From positions 784,001 through 848,000 of the forward strand of contig NZ_CP029352.1 of assembly GCF_003130795.1 (NCBI RefSeq): 64,000 nt of DNA. Direction: 5' to 3'. The notes beneath the pieces were generated by a model that did no database searches, had not been told where the DNA came from, and saw nothing but the letters and a program-made list of their open reading frames with translations. The first letter of the stretch is position 1; each line of letters starts with the position of its first letter. Both the position numbers and the translations under genes were made by a program. Origin of the DNA: Azospirillum thermophilum. GTDB lineage: Bacteria; Pseudomonadota; Alphaproteobacteria; Azospirillales; Azospirillaceae. Below are positions 18,251 through 27,179 of this stretch, one piece after another.

Positions 18251-18913
18251 TCAGGGTACAAACTCGACCATCACCGCGCTGAAATGGCAGACGGCGGCGG
18301 CGAGCACCATGAAATGCCAGACCGCGTTGTGATAGGGCATCCGCTGCAACAGATGGAAGATCACGCCGAACGTGTAGAGGACGCCGCCGATCGCGAGCAG
18401 CCAGAGAGCGGTGCCCGACAGCCGGGTGCTCAGCGGCCCGGCCACGGTCACCACCGCCCATCCAAGGCCGAGGTAGAGCACCAGCCCCAACCGCTCGAAG
18501 CGGTGCAGGAAGAACAGCTTCAGCAGGACGCCGACCGCCGCGACGCTCCATACCGCCGCGCAGAGCAGCAGCCCCTCCGGTCGGCCCTCCAGGCCGCTGA
18601 GCGTGAAGGGCGTGTAGGTGCCGGCGATCATCACGAAGATCATGGCATGGTCGAGCCGGCGCAGCAGCGCCTTGCGCGGACCGGGGCGCGCCATGTTGTA
18701 GGAGGCCGACATCACCAGCATCCCGATCAGGCCCAGCCCGTAGGTGGCGAGCGACCAGGCCGTCCGCGCCGGCAGGCCGTCGGCCTCGATGATCTCGATC
18801 GACATCCAGGCGGCACCGAGAAGGCCGGCGGTGACGCCGACGATGTGGATCAGGGCGTCGGCGCGCCGCTCGCTGGGGCTGTAGTCGGGGAATCCGCCGT
18901 CCGGACTTGTCAT
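18251..18913 (-). CDS. Hemolysin III / PAQR family membrane protein
   Basis: This is a 220-residue protein with seven hydrophobic segments. Family marks are SPSERRADALIHIVGVTAGL at the start with the conserved early His, SASYNMARPGPRKALLRRLD, HAMIFVMIAGTYTPFTL, and near the end YTFGVIFHLLQRMPYHNAVWHFMV with the His cluster likely to bind a metal. ATG 18913 has CAGGAGG upstream. The role of bacterial members is unclear (membrane homeostasis in some). It lies 122 bases downstream of the two-component kinase and reads the same way. Confidence 0.9.
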   Translation of the reverse strand: MTSPDGGFPDYSPSERRADALIHIVGVTAGLLGAAWMSIEIIEADGLPARTAWSLATYGLGLIGMLVMSASYNMARPGPRKALLRRLDHAMIFVMIAGTYTPFTLSGLEGRPEGLLLCAAVWSVAAVGVLLKLFFLHRFERLGLVLYLGLGWAVVTVAGPLSTRLSGTALWLLAIGGVLYTFGVIFHLLQRMPYHNAVWHFMVLAAAVCHFSAVMVEFVP

Positions 18914-19035
18914 CGGCGCCTCCTGAATTGCGTGGCCGTAGCGGCGGCTCCGCGGCCGGGCGCTTCGGTTCGACCAATGATCGCACAGGCCGGCCGCTCC
19001 TTCCACCAGTCCGGACGGAGGGGATAGCCCTTCGC

Positions 19036-21540
19036 TTACGGCACCTGGAACGCAGCCCGCCACTGCTGCAGGAACCGCTCGTACTTCAGCCGGTCGAGGA
19101 AGACCAGCAGGGCCGGGCTGAGGGTGATGGGGTGCAGCGTCGCCACGGTGCTGGAGCGCAGCGTCGCGGCGGAGGCCCCCTGATCGACCGCCGAGGAAAT
19201 GGCGTAGAGGGTGGAGCGCGCCGCCACCACCTGCTGCCCGCGGGTCGACAGCAGATAGTCGATGAACCGGCCGGCCGTCTGCGGATGCGCGGCGGTTTTC
19301 GGGATCACCGCGACGCGGGAGACGACCAGCGTATAGTCCTCCGGCATGGCGATGCCGATGGGCGCTCCCGCCGCCGCCCGCGCCCGCGCGTAGGAACCAA
19401 GGACATTGTAGGCGATCGCCACCTCGCCCCGCTCGACCATGTCGAGGATTTCGGTCGTGCAGCAGGACAGTCGCGCCCTGGCGTTGCCCATCGCCGCCAG
19501 AAGCTGCCAGGACTGGCTGAACAGCAGCTCGTCGTGGGCGAACAGCAGGTAGCCGATGCCGCTTTGCCCGACGTCGTAGGTGGCGACCCGCCCGCTGAAC
19601 CGCCCGGGCTGGTCGCGCAGCAGGCGGATCAGCGCCTCGCGCGAGCGCGGCACCTGATCCTCCGGCAGCAGATCGCGGTTGTAGGCGATCACCGCGGGCT
19701 CGAAGGTGAAGCCGAAGGCCTCGTTGCGCCAGTTCGCCCAGTCCGGCAGGAACTCCGTACCCGCCGGCAGGTGTGGCCGGGTATAGCCGTCATTCACCAG
19801 CTTGACCTGGAGGTCGGCGGCGGAACTGATCAGCAGATCCGGCCCGTCCTTGGCGACCGACGCGACCGCGCGGGCGAACAGCTCCGTGGTGCCGAGCTCC
19901 AGATACTCGACCGTCACTTCCGGATGGAGCGCCTGGAAGTCCAGGACCAGCGGCTCCAGCGCCGGCCGGTCGGTGGCGGCATGGATGCGCAGCCGCTCCC
20001 GCTCCGCGCCGGGGGCCGGATAGACCACCGCCTCCGCCGCCCGGGCAGCCGGCGCCTGGACCGCGCATGCCGCAACCGCCGCCAGAAGACTGAGCGCCAG
20101 CGCCGCCGCCTGTCCCGTCCGCGTCGCCGGTGGCTCCGTCGCCGCCGGGAAGTCCAGCCGGACGACCAGCCCGCCGCCCGGCCGGTCGAGCAGGGCCAGG
20201 GTCACGCCGTAGGCCCGTGCCACGGATTCAACGATGGAAAGCCCCAGCCCGCTGCCGACCACGCCGGCGGCACTGCTGCCGCGGGCGAAGCGGGTCAGCA
20301 CCGTCCGCTTCTCCTCCTCCGGGATGCCGGGTCCGCGGTCGGCGACCTCCAGCCGCAGCCCGCGGTCCTGCCCCCGTGGCGACAGCGACACCTCGACGGG
20401 GCCGCAGGCGCCGGCATATTTGACGGCATTGTCGATCAGGTTGGTCAGCGCCTCGCGCAGGCTGATGGGATCGCCGGGAACCGTGGCGGAGCCTGCCCGG
20501 GAATCGATCTCCAGCCGGATCGGCGTGTCGCCGGAAATGGCGGCGGCCCGCTGGATCACCTGCTCCAGCAGGGCGCGCAGGTCGACCTCCTCCGGCTGGC
20601 GGGCCTCGCTGCGGTGCATGACCATGGCATGGCTGAGGAGCTGGCTGGTGAGCTGGCTGACCTCTACGGCGTTGCGGTGGACGCGGGCGGAGATCCGGCG
20701 CAGTTCCTCCGGATCGTCCTCGTCCGCCGCGAGTTCCGCCTGGACCCGCAGGCTGGCGAGCGGGGTGCGGATCTGGTGGGCGGCGTCGGCCAGGAAGGTC
20801 TGCATCGTGTCCATGTTCGCCTTCAGCCGCTCCATCAACTGGTTGATGGCATGGACGAGCTGCGACACCTCCTGCGGCGGCGGCATGGCGATGGGGGACA
20901 GATCCTGGGCCTGGCGCTCCCGGATGATGCGCTCCAGCGACCCGAGAGGGGCGAGCGCGCGGCGGATCCCGATCCAGATCAGACCGGCTCCCGCCAGCAT
21001 GACGAAGGCGATGGGCAGGAAGGCGTTGGCCAGGAGGTCCTGCGCCAGGGTGCTGCGCTCCTCCCGGGTCTGGGCGACGGCGATGGTGACCCAGCCGGCC
21101 AGCCCCGGCTGCGCCACGAAGCGGTCCAGGGTCGCGATGCGCACAGGAACGTCGCGGTAGGTCGCATTGTGGAACTTCGGCTTGACGCTGCCGCCGGGCT
21201 TCGTCTCGACGGGTAGGTCGTCGTAGCCGGTGACCGGCGTGCCGTCGGGGGCGACGATGCGGTAGAACAGCCGGTCACGTCCGGCAAGCGCCAGGATGCC
21301 GAGCGAGGAATAGGGCAGGTCGACCAGGAACCGCCCCTCCTGCACCCTGACGGTATCGGCGATGGACAGGGCGGAGGCCAGCAGCAGCCGGTCGAAGGCG
21401 GCATCGGCGGCGCGCTTGGCATAGGCGTCGACGAACAGGTAGAGACCGGCCGTCAGCATGGCCAGCACGCCGAACAGCCGGACGAACAGCCGCCTGCGCA
21501 GCGAGTAGGAGTCAGTCGGCTCCGCTGATTTCCGCCACAT
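19036..21540 (-). CDS. Sensor histidine kinase (TctE-like) fused to an ABC-type solute-binding protein
   Basis: The single 834-residue frame has two halves. Residues 1-465 are a TctE-like kinase: TM1 ~22-38, a 2CSK_N-type periplasmic sensor ~40-165, TM2 ~172-192, HAMP, H-box AAHQIRTPL (His255), N-box NLIDNAVKYA (Asn371), DRGPGIPEEE and GSGLGLSI. After FPAATEPPATRTG comes a hydrophobic stretch (~478-495) ending in a signal-peptidase-like ARAAEA. Residues ~505-834 are then a complete periplasmic binding protein (LRIHAATDRPALEPLVLDFQ, ISSAADLQVKLVNDG) of the Fe3+/polyamine-type fold. No Met lies between the halves. The start overlaps the response-regulator gene by 29 bases. It probably senses a periplasmic ligand. 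Confidence 0.85.
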   Translation of the reverse strand: MWRKSAEPTDSYSLRRRLFVRLFGVLAMLTAGLYLFVDAYAKRAADAAFDRLLLASALSIADTVRVQEGRFLVDLPYSSLGILALAGRDRLFYRIVAPDGTPVTGYDDLPVETKPGGSVKPKFHNATYRDVPVRIATLDRFVAQPGLAGWVTIAVAQTREERSTLAQDLLANAFLPIAFVMLAGAGLIWIGIRRALAPLGSLERIIRERQAQDLSPIAMPPPQEVSQLVHAINQLMERLKANMDTMQTFLADAAHQIRTPLASLRVQAELAADEDDPEELRRISARVHRNAVEVSQLTSQLLSHAMVMHRSEARQPEEVDLRALLEQVIQRAAAISGDTPIRLEIDSRAGSATVPGDPISLREALTNLIDNAVKYAGACGPVEVSLSPRGQDRGLRLEVADRGPGIPEEEKRTVLTRFARGSSAAGVVGSGLGLSIVESVARAYGVTLALLDRPGGGLVVRLDFPAATEPPATRTGQAAALALSLLAAVAACAVQAPAARAAEAVVYPAPGAERERLRIHAATDRPALEPLVLDFQALHPEVTVEYLELGTTELFARAVASVAKDGPDLLISSAADLQVKLVNDGYTRPHLPAGTEFLPDWANWRNEAFGFTFEPAVIAYNRDLLPEDQVPRSREALIRLLRDQPGRFSGRVATYDVGQSGIGYLLFAHDELLFSQSWQLLAAMGNARARLSCCTTEILDMVERGEVAIAYNVLGSYARARAAAGAPIGIAMPEDYTLVVSRVAVIPKTAAHPQTAGRFIDYLLSTRGQQVVAARSTLYAISSAVDQGASAATLRSSTVATLHPITLSPALLVFLDRLKYERFLQQWRAAFQVP

Positions 21541-22186
21541 ATCCCAGCCCCCGGACCGTGCGGATCTCCAGGGACGCCCCCTGCATCTTCCGCCGCAAAC
21601 GCGAGACGTACAGCTCGATGGCGTTGAGGGCGGTCGGCTGGTCGAGGCTGAACAGCCGGTCCATCAGATCCTCCTTCGACATCACGGTTCCGAGATTGCC
21701 GAGGAAGAGCTCCAGCAGGCGGAATTCCCGCCCGACGAGCTCCACCGGCCGGTCGTCGATCAGCACCTTCTTGGCCGCCGCGTCGAAGACCAGATTCCCG
21801 AACCGCGTGCGCGAGGATGCCATGCCGTGCGACCGGCGCAACAGGGCGCGGCAGCGGGCCTCCAGCTCCCGCAGGTCGAAGGGCTTGACGATGAAGTCGT
21901 CCGCCCCGAGGTCCAGCAGGTCGATCTTGACGTTCACCTCCGACCGGGCGGTCATCATCAAGACGGGCGTCGGGTTGCTGCGGCGGCGAAGCCGCTCCAG
22001 GACGGCCTGCCCGTCGAGCCCCGGCAGCATGATGTCGAGCAGGACGAGCTGATACTGTTCCTGCCGCAGCAGCTCCTCGGCCTCGATCCCGTCCGCCACC
22101 CAGTCCACCGCATAGCCGAGCTTGCGCAGGCGCCGGACGATGGCGCCGGCCAGATCCTCGGTGTCTTCGACGACGAGTATGCGCAT
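21512..22186 (-). CDS. tctD: OmpR-family response regulator (TctD-like)
   Basis: This 224-residue protein has an N-terminal receiver (MRILVVEDTEDLAGAIVRRL, phospho-acceptor Asp in LVLLDIMLPGLDG, Lys in IVKPFDLREL) and a C-terminal winged helix (LVGREFRLLELFLGNLG and ALNAIELYVSRLRRKMQG, then IRTVRGLGYVAEISG). It pairs with the overlapping kinase. Members of this family bind tandem direct repeats of 10-11 bp, and two such repeats lie in the same block upstream of tctC and the AbrB-type gene. It is the penultimate gene of the leftward transporter block. Confidence 0.92.
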   Translation of the reverse strand: MRILVVEDTEDLAGAIVRRLRKLGYAVDWVADGIEAEELLRQEQYQLVLLDIMLPGLDGQAVLERLRRRSNPTPVLMMTARSEVNVKIDLLDLGADDFIVKPFDLRELEARCRALLRRSHGMASSRTRFGNLVFDAAAKKVLIDDRPVELVGREFRLLELFLGNLGTVMSKEDLMDRLFSLDQPTALNAIELYVSRLRRKMQGASLEIRTVRGLGYVAEISGAD

Positions 22187-22237
22187 GGCTCCTTCCTCCG
22201 GACGGTGGTGCCGTCGTGCCGGGCGGACCGTCCGTGG

Positions 22238-23104
22238 TCAATGGGCCATCAGGATCGGGAGCGAGGGGGGCTCGCGCAGGACGTCCAGCGTCACGCCGCC
22301 CCAGACGCGCTCGCGCACCCGGCTGTGGCCGTAGCCGCCCATCACCAGCAGGTCGCACCCCAGGTCCTGCGCCGTATCGACCAGCGCCCTGGCAATGGAC
22401 TGTCCCGAGACGGGCAGCCGGCGGACCGAGGCGGTGACACCGTGGAGCGCCAGGTAGGAGACCAGCCGGTCCGGATCCGCCGAGCGGCTCGGGTCCGGCG
22501 TGTCGGCCGACAGCACGACCACCGTGTCGGCACGCTGCAGAACGGGAATGGCCGCGCCGACCGCTCGGGCCGCCGGCGCCCCGCCGTCCCAGGCGACCGC
22601 CACCACGCCGCCGACGGAGGTCGGCTCGGGCAGCGGGGCGAGCAGCAACGGCCGGCCCGAGGCGAAGAGGGCGGCCTCGATCACCGGTCCCATGGCGTTG
22701 GTGCCGTCGGAGGCCTGGGCGATCACCGCGATGTCGGCAAGGCGGGCCTCCTCCGCGATGGTCTCGGCCAGCGGGCCGGTCGCCTGCTGCCAGGATGCCG
22801 AGATGCCGGCGCCGTCGCGGCCGGCCCCGTCCGCCGTTACGGCGCCATGCTTCGTGCAAAAATCCTCGAACAACCGGCGGGCAGCCTCGACGACCTGCGC
22901 CTGGTCGGCCTGCCCGATGCGGATCAACTGGTCGACCAGCGCACGCGGGATGGCCGCGCTCTCGATCGAGGTGCGGATTTCCACCTGCGGCATGACGCTG
23001 AGCCCGGCCACATGGGCGCCGAACCGCCCGGCCACCAGGAAGGCAGCGGCGACCGCCCGGCGGTCCAGCGGGCGCCCGGTGAGGGGAACGAGGACCTTCT
23101 TCAT
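22238..23104 (-). CDS. Universal stress protein (UspA) family, tandem domain
   Basis: The 288-residue protein starts MKKVLVPLTGRPLDRRAVAA and contains a second half with GGVVAVAWDGGAPAARAVGA and LLVMGGYGHSRVRERVWGGV, the nucleotide-loop GxxGxSRxR of UspA proteins. The first half lacks a clear version of that loop, so only the second half may bind ATP. It sits 13 bases downstream of terC and upstream of the response regulator in the same direction. It is probably a cytosolic stress or energy-status protein co-expressed with the transporter. Confidence 0.85.
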   Translation of the reverse strand: MKKVLVPLTGRPLDRRAVAAAFLVAGRFGAHVAGLSVMPQVEIRTSIESAAIPRALVDQLIRIGQADQAQVVEAARRLFEDFCTKHGAVTADGAGRDGAGISASWQQATGPLAETIAEEARLADIAVIAQASDGTNAMGPVIEAALFASGRPLLLAPLPEPTSVGGVVAVAWDGGAPAARAVGAAIPVLQRADTVVVLSADTPDPSRSADPDRLVSYLALHGVTASVRRLPVSGQSIARALVDTAQDLGCDLLVMGGYGHSRVRERVWGGVTLDVLREPPSLPILMAH

Positions 23105-23117
23105 GCTACGCGTCTCC

Positions 23118-23807
23118 CTAGATCGACCAGGCGGTGTGGGCGAGGACCTCGTTCGAGCCGCGCCAGATCATGTCGAGCGCCACATAGGTGATGATCAGCA
23201 GGCCGACCCAGCCGATCCATCGGTGCCGGTGCAGCAGATGGGCGATCATGTTGGCGGCGGCGCCCATCAGGACGACCGACAGCAGCAGCCCGATGACCAG
23301 GATGGTCGGATGCTCCTTGGCCGCACCGGCCACCGCGAGGACGTTGTCCAGCGACATCGACACGTCGGCGACGACGATCTGCCAGATCGCGGCACCGACC
23401 GTCGTCGTCCCCACCGCCGCCGCGGCACCGAGGCCGGCACCCGTCCCGGATCCCGCGGTGCCGTCGGCCGCCACCTCCGGCGCCTCCATGGCCTCGTCCG
23501 GCGCCACCTCGTCGTCGCCATGGGAGCGCAGCTCGCGGAACATCTTCCAGCACACCCACAGCAGCAGGACGCCGCCGGCCAGCGTCAGACCGATGATCGC
23601 CAGAAGCTGCGTGGTGATCAGGGCGAAGAAGATGCGCAGCAGGATCGCGGCGCCGATGCCCCAGAAGATGACCTTGCGCCGCTGGGCCAGCGGAACGGCC
23701 GCCGCGGCCATGCCCACCACGATGGCGTTGTCGCCGGCCAGCACCAGGTCGATCGCCACGACCTGCCCGAGTGCGGCCAGTTGGGACCAGAGATCCGCGC
23801 CTTCCAT
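23118..23807 (-). CDS. TerC/YjbE family integral membrane protein
   Basis: This is a 229-residue membrane protein. It has the TerC signature Asp residues in hydrophobic helices (VVAIDLVLAGDNAIVVGMAA near the start and VVADVSMSLDNVLAVAGAAK in the second half) and a long acidic cytoplasmic loop (~90-130, rich in Asp/Glu/Ala). The family handles metal ions, such as manganese export in some bacteria and tellurite resistance in others. Finding it inside a tricarboxylate-transporter block suggests a link to metal-citrate uptake, which is inference. It is 42 bases downstream of tctA. Confidence 0.88.
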   Translation of the reverse strand: MEGADLWSQLAALGQVVAIDLVLAGDNAIVVGMAAAAVPLAQRRKVIFWGIGAAILLRIFFALITTQLLAIIGLTLAGGVLLLWVCWKMFRELRSHGDDEVAPDEAMEAPEVAADGTAGSGTGAGLGAAAAVGTTTVGAAIWQIVVADVSMSLDNVLAVAGAAKEHPTILVIGLLLSVVLMGAAANMIAHLLHRHRWIGWVGLLIITYVALDMIWRGSNEVLAHTAWSI

Positions 23808-23849
23808 ATAATCGTCCTTCCAGAAATCAGTGAGGCAGTGGGCGATGGC

Positions 23850-25388
23850 TCAGACCGCGGAGGTCGTGCCGGGGGTGGTGCCGGACGGCCCCCCCGCGGC
23901 GTCCCCGGCGGCGCGCCGCCGTCGCAGGAGCATCGGGCCGACCACCAGCAGGAGGGCGACCGCCAGGAGCCCCGCCGAAATGGGATGCGTCAGGAAGACG
24001 CTCGCGTCGCCCTGGCTGATCGCCAGCGCGCGGCGGAACTGCTGTTCGGCCAGCGGCCCCAGGATAAGGCCGACGACGCAGGGCGCCACCGGCACGTTCA
24101 GGACGCGCATGCCGAACCCGACCAGCCCGATGACCCAGAGGATCACCAGATCGACCACATTGTTGTTCAGGGTATAGGCGCCCAGCGACGAGAACACCAG
24201 GATTCCGCCGTAGAGCCAGGGGCGGGGGATGACCAGCAGCCTCACCCACATGCCGACCATCGGCAGGTTCAGCATCAGCAGAAGCACGTTGCCGACGTAG
24301 AGGCTGGCGATCATGCCCCACACCAGCTCGGGCTTGTCGTCGAACAGGGACGGGCCGGGCTGCAGGCCGTCTTGCTGGAAGGCGGCCAGCATGATCGCGG
24401 CGGTCGCCGAGGTGGGAAGGCCGAGCGACAGCAGCGGCGCCAGTACGCCGGCGGCGGACGCGTTGTTGGCGGCCTCCGGGCCGGCGACCGCCTCGATGGC
24501 GCCCTGTCCGAACTCCTCCGGCTTCTTCGCCAGACGTTTCTCCACCAGATAGGAGAGGAAGGTCGGAATCTCGCTGCCGCCGGCGGGAAGCGCGCCGATC
24601 GGAAAGCCGAGCAGCGTGCCGCGCAGCCAGGGCTTCCAGGAGCGCGACCAGTCCTCCCGGCTCATCCATTTGGAGCCCTTCAGCGCATAGATCTCCTCCG
24701 TCTCGTAACGGAAGCGGGAGGCGACGTAAAGCGTCTCGCCCACCGCGAACAGGCCGACCGCCACCACCACCGTGTCGATCCCGTCCAGCAGTTCCGGCAC
24801 GCCGAAGGCAAGGCGCGCCTGCCCGGTCTGCATGTCGATGCCGACGAGGCCGAGCGCCAGCCCGAGGAACAGGCTCGCCAGGCCGCGGGCCAGCGAATCC
24901 CCCAGCACGGCCGTCACCGTGGTCAGCGCCAGGATCATCAGCGCGAAGTACTCGGCCGGCCCGAACAGCAGCGCCAGCTTCACCATCAGCGGCGCCACGA
25001 AGGTCAGGGCGGCCGTGGCGATGGTGCCGGCGACGAAGGATCCGATGGCCGCGGTGGCGAGCGCCTGTGCGCCGCGGCCCTGGCGCGCCATGGCATGGCC
25101 GTCGATGGCGGTCACGATGCTGCCGGACTCCCCCGGAGCGTTCAGCAGGATCGAGGTGGTGGAGCCGCCATACATGGCCCCGTAGTAGATGCCTCCGAAC
25201 ATGATGAAGGCGGAGGTCGGCTCCAGGTGGTAGGTCACCGGCAACAGCAGGGCGACGGTCAGCGCCGGCCCGATGCCCGGCAGCACGCCGACCGCGGTGC
25301 CGACCGTGACGCCGACGGCGGACCAGAGGAGATTGTAGGGCGTCAGCGCCACGAGGAAGCCGTGACCGAGCGCGGTGAGGGTTTCCAT
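23850..25388 (-). CDS. tctA: Tripartite tricarboxylate transporter large permease TctA
   Basis: This is a 512-residue permease with ~12 membrane segments. It shows the TctA signatures [20 protein letters not shown] near the start, [40 protein letters not shown] and [20 protein letters not shown]. It forms the channel of a secondary, binding-protein-dependent carrier for citrate-like acids. Gene order is tctC-tctB-tctA reading leftward, as is usual. Confidence 0.96.
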   Translation of the reverse strand: METLTALGHGFLVALTPYNLLWSAVGVTVGTAVGVLPGIGPALTVALLLPVTYHLEPTSAFIMFGGIYYGAMYGGSTTSILLNAPGESGSIVTAIDGHAMARQGRGAQALATAAIGSFVAGTIATAALTFVAPLMVKLALLFGPAEYFALMILALTTVTAVLGDSLARGLASLFLGLALGLVGIDMQTGQARLAFGVPELLDGIDTVVVAVGLFAVGETLYVASRFRYETEEIYALKGSKWMSREDWSRSWKPWLRGTLLGFPIGALPAGGSEIPTFLSYLVEKRLAKKPEEFGQGAIEAVAGPEAANNASAAGVLAPLLSLGLPTSATAAIMLAAFQQDGLQPGPSLFDDKPELVWGMIASLYVGNVLLLMLNLPMVGMWVRLLVIPRPWLYGGILVFSSLGAYTLNNNVVDLVILWVIGLVGFGMRVLNVPVAPCVVGLILGPLAEQQFRRALAISQGDASVFLTHPISAGLLAVALLLVVGPMLLRRRRAAGDAAGGPSGTTPGTTSAV

Positions 25389-25463
25389 GATAGTCCGTGA
25401 CCTTTCGTGCGGTCCCGCCGCGCCGTCGCGGGACGGGCAGGGGCCAGTCGCCTGTGCAGGGGC

Positions 25464-25946
25464 CTATTCGGACGGCGCCAGCCGCTCGACGAGGCTGCCG
25501 ATCGGCAGGTTGAGGTCGAGGCCGTAGGTGAAGACCGCGAAGGTGAACCCCGCCAGCAGCAGGCCGAGCAGCAGGTTCAGCGTGGTCCGCCGGTTGCCGA
25601 AGGCGCGGGCCACCGCGGCGAACAGCAACGCCGCGGTGGGGATCCAGCCGATGACCTCGATCAGCAGGAACTGGGCGGCGAGGCCGCCGGCCACCAGGAG
25701 GACCGCCGGCACATCCAGCTCGAAGCCGCCTTCGTGCGGGACGTGTCCGCTCCAGGCCTCGCGCAGCAGGGCGAGTGCGACCAGGGCGAGGCCGCCGCTG
25801 ATGAGATAGGGGAACAGGGCGGGGCCGACGGCGCCCCGGCCCGCCGACGGCGCCATCATCGTGTCGATCGCGATCAGCATCGCCAGGGCGAACAGGCTGC
25901 CGCCGAGCACGGCCTCGCCGATCCGCATGGTGCGGCCGCTGGACAT
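25464..25946 (-). CDS. tctB: Tripartite tricarboxylate transporter small permease TctB
   Basis: This 160-residue protein has four hydrophobic segments (AVLGGSLFALAMLIAIDTMM, LFPYLISGGLALVALALL, VLLVAGGLAAQFLLIEVIGW and LLLGLLLAGFTFAVFTYGL), the size and layout of TctB. The GPALFPYLISGGL motif is typical. It lies between tctC and tctA. A Ser/Glu-rich C-terminus ends RLAPSE. Confidence 0.93.
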   Translation of the reverse strand: MSSGRTMRIGEAVLGGSLFALAMLIAIDTMMAPSAGRGAVGPALFPYLISGGLALVALALLREAWSGHVPHEGGFELDVPAVLLVAGGLAAQFLLIEVIGWIPTAALLFAAVARAFGNRRTTLNLLLGLLLAGFTFAVFTYGLDLNLPIGSLVERLAPSE

Positions 25947-26019
25947 CGCTTTCCTCCGGAATCTGGGGAAATGGGGAGGATGGGCGCCGGTCCGGCCGGC
26001 GCCCGGAACCTCGGGCCGC

Positions 26020-26997
26020 TTACTTGACGATCCCGATGTCCTTCAGCGTGCCCTCGATGCGCGAGCGCTCTTCCTTCAGGAAGGCGGCGAACTGTTCGGA
26101 GGACTGGTACTGGTCGATCCAGCCGCGCTGCTTCAGGATTTCCTTCCACTCGTTGCTGGCGACGACCTTGGCGATGGCCTCCTCCAGCTCCTTCTTCTCG
26201 GCGGGCTTGGCGTTCGCCTGCATGAAGACGCCGCGCCAGTTGACGAACTCCAGGTCGACACCCTGCTCCTTCAGCGTCGGGGTGTCGGTGCCGGGCAGGC
26301 GCTGCGGGGCGGACACCGCGATGGCGCGCAGCTTGCCGGCCTGGAACTGCGGGGCGAACTCGTTGTAGCCGCCCATGCCCAGGGTGACGTGGCCGCCGAG
26401 CGCCGAGGCCAGCAGCTCCCCGCCGCCGGCGGTCGCGACATAGTTGACCTTCGCCGGCTCGACGCCGACGGACTTGGCGATCAGCCCGGCCAGGATCTGG
26501 TCGCTGCCGCCGGCCGAGCCGCCGCCCCACGACACGGAACCGGGGTCGGCCTTGAACCGGGCGAGCAGGTCGGCGAACGTCTTGATGGGCGAGTCGGCCG
26601 GCACGACGATGGCGGTGTACTCCCCGGTCAGCCGCGCCAGTGGCGCCACCTGGTCCAGGGTGACCGCGGATTTGTTGGTGACGATGGCGCCCAGCATGAT
26701 CTGGCCGCCGACCAGGATGGCGGGCGCGCGCTTCTTCGCAGTGACGAACTGCGCCAGCCCGATGGTGCCGCCAGCCCCGGGGATGTTGGCGACCTGGATG
26801 CCGGACGCCAGCTTCTGATCCTGCAGCACCTGCTGCAGCGTACGGGCATGCTGGTCCCAGCCGCCGCCCGGGCTGGCCGGGGCGATGATCTCCAGCCCCT
26901 TGATCTCGGCCAGCGACGGGATCGCGCACAGGGCGCCCGCGGCGACGACCGCGGCGGCAAGCATGCCCCTGACCATGCCGGAACGACGGGAATACAT
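26020..26997 (-). CDS. tctC: Tripartite tricarboxylate transporter substrate-binding protein TctC (Bug family)
   Basis: This 325-residue periplasmic binding protein has a signal peptide (MYSRRSGMVRGMLAAAVVAA, cleaved near PSLA-EIKG), then LEIIAPASPGGGWDQHARTL, where the Gly-rich loop contacts the carboxylate, VANIPGAGGTIGLAQF, and SVSWGGGSAGGSDQILAGLI. ATG 26997 is preceded by AGGAGG. It is the first gene of tctCBA-terC-usp-tctDE. A tandem CCTGTC repeat lies ~130 bases upstream. Substrate unproven; Bug proteins bind many dicarboxylates, tricarboxylates and aromatics. Confidence 0.95.
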   Translation of the reverse strand: MYSRRSGMVRGMLAAAVVAAGALCAIPSLAEIKGLEIIAPASPGGGWDQHARTLQQVLQDQKLASGIQVANIPGAGGTIGLAQFVTAKKRAPAILVGGQIMLGAIVTNKSAVTLDQVAPLARLTGEYTAIVVPADSPIKTFADLLARFKADPGSVSWGGGSAGGSDQILAGLIAKSVGVEPAKVNYVATAGGGELLASALGGHVTLGMGGYNEFAPQFQAGKLRAIAVSAPQRLPGTDTPTLKEQGVDLEFVNWRGVFMQANAKPAEKKELEEAIAKVVASNEWKEILKQRGWIDQYQSSEQFAAFLKEERSRIEGTLKDIGIVK

Positions 26998-27122
26998 GGG
27001 AATCCTCCTGGTTTCGTTATTTGGGGACGCCATTCGCACCGCGACATCATCCCGCCGCCGGCCCGCCCCTGGCCGCGCGTCTCCAGCCCCGATGATCCGC
27101 GTGAGTGACTGTTTATCACGCC

Positions 27123-27144
27123 AACCTGTCGTGAACCTGTCACG
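27123..27144. promoter_or_regulatory. Tandem 11-bp direct repeat upstream of tctC
   Basis: AACCTGTCGTG (27123-27133) is followed at once by AACCTGTCACG (27134-27144), giving CTGTC-N6-CTGTC with an 11-base period. This is the geometry bound by OmpR-family regulators and closely resembles a Pho box. It lies 126-147 bases upstream of the tctC start. A near-copy lies upstream of the AbrB-type gene. Confidence 0.7.
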
Positions 27145-27179
27145 CAGTCGGTGTATCGACTTTTTCGGATGGCGGACGA

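Noticed and set aside
18907..21216. 769-codon plus-strand open frame opposite the kinase fusion
   Set aside because: Arg/Gly/Gln-rich mirror of the minus-strand gene; no domain recognisable.
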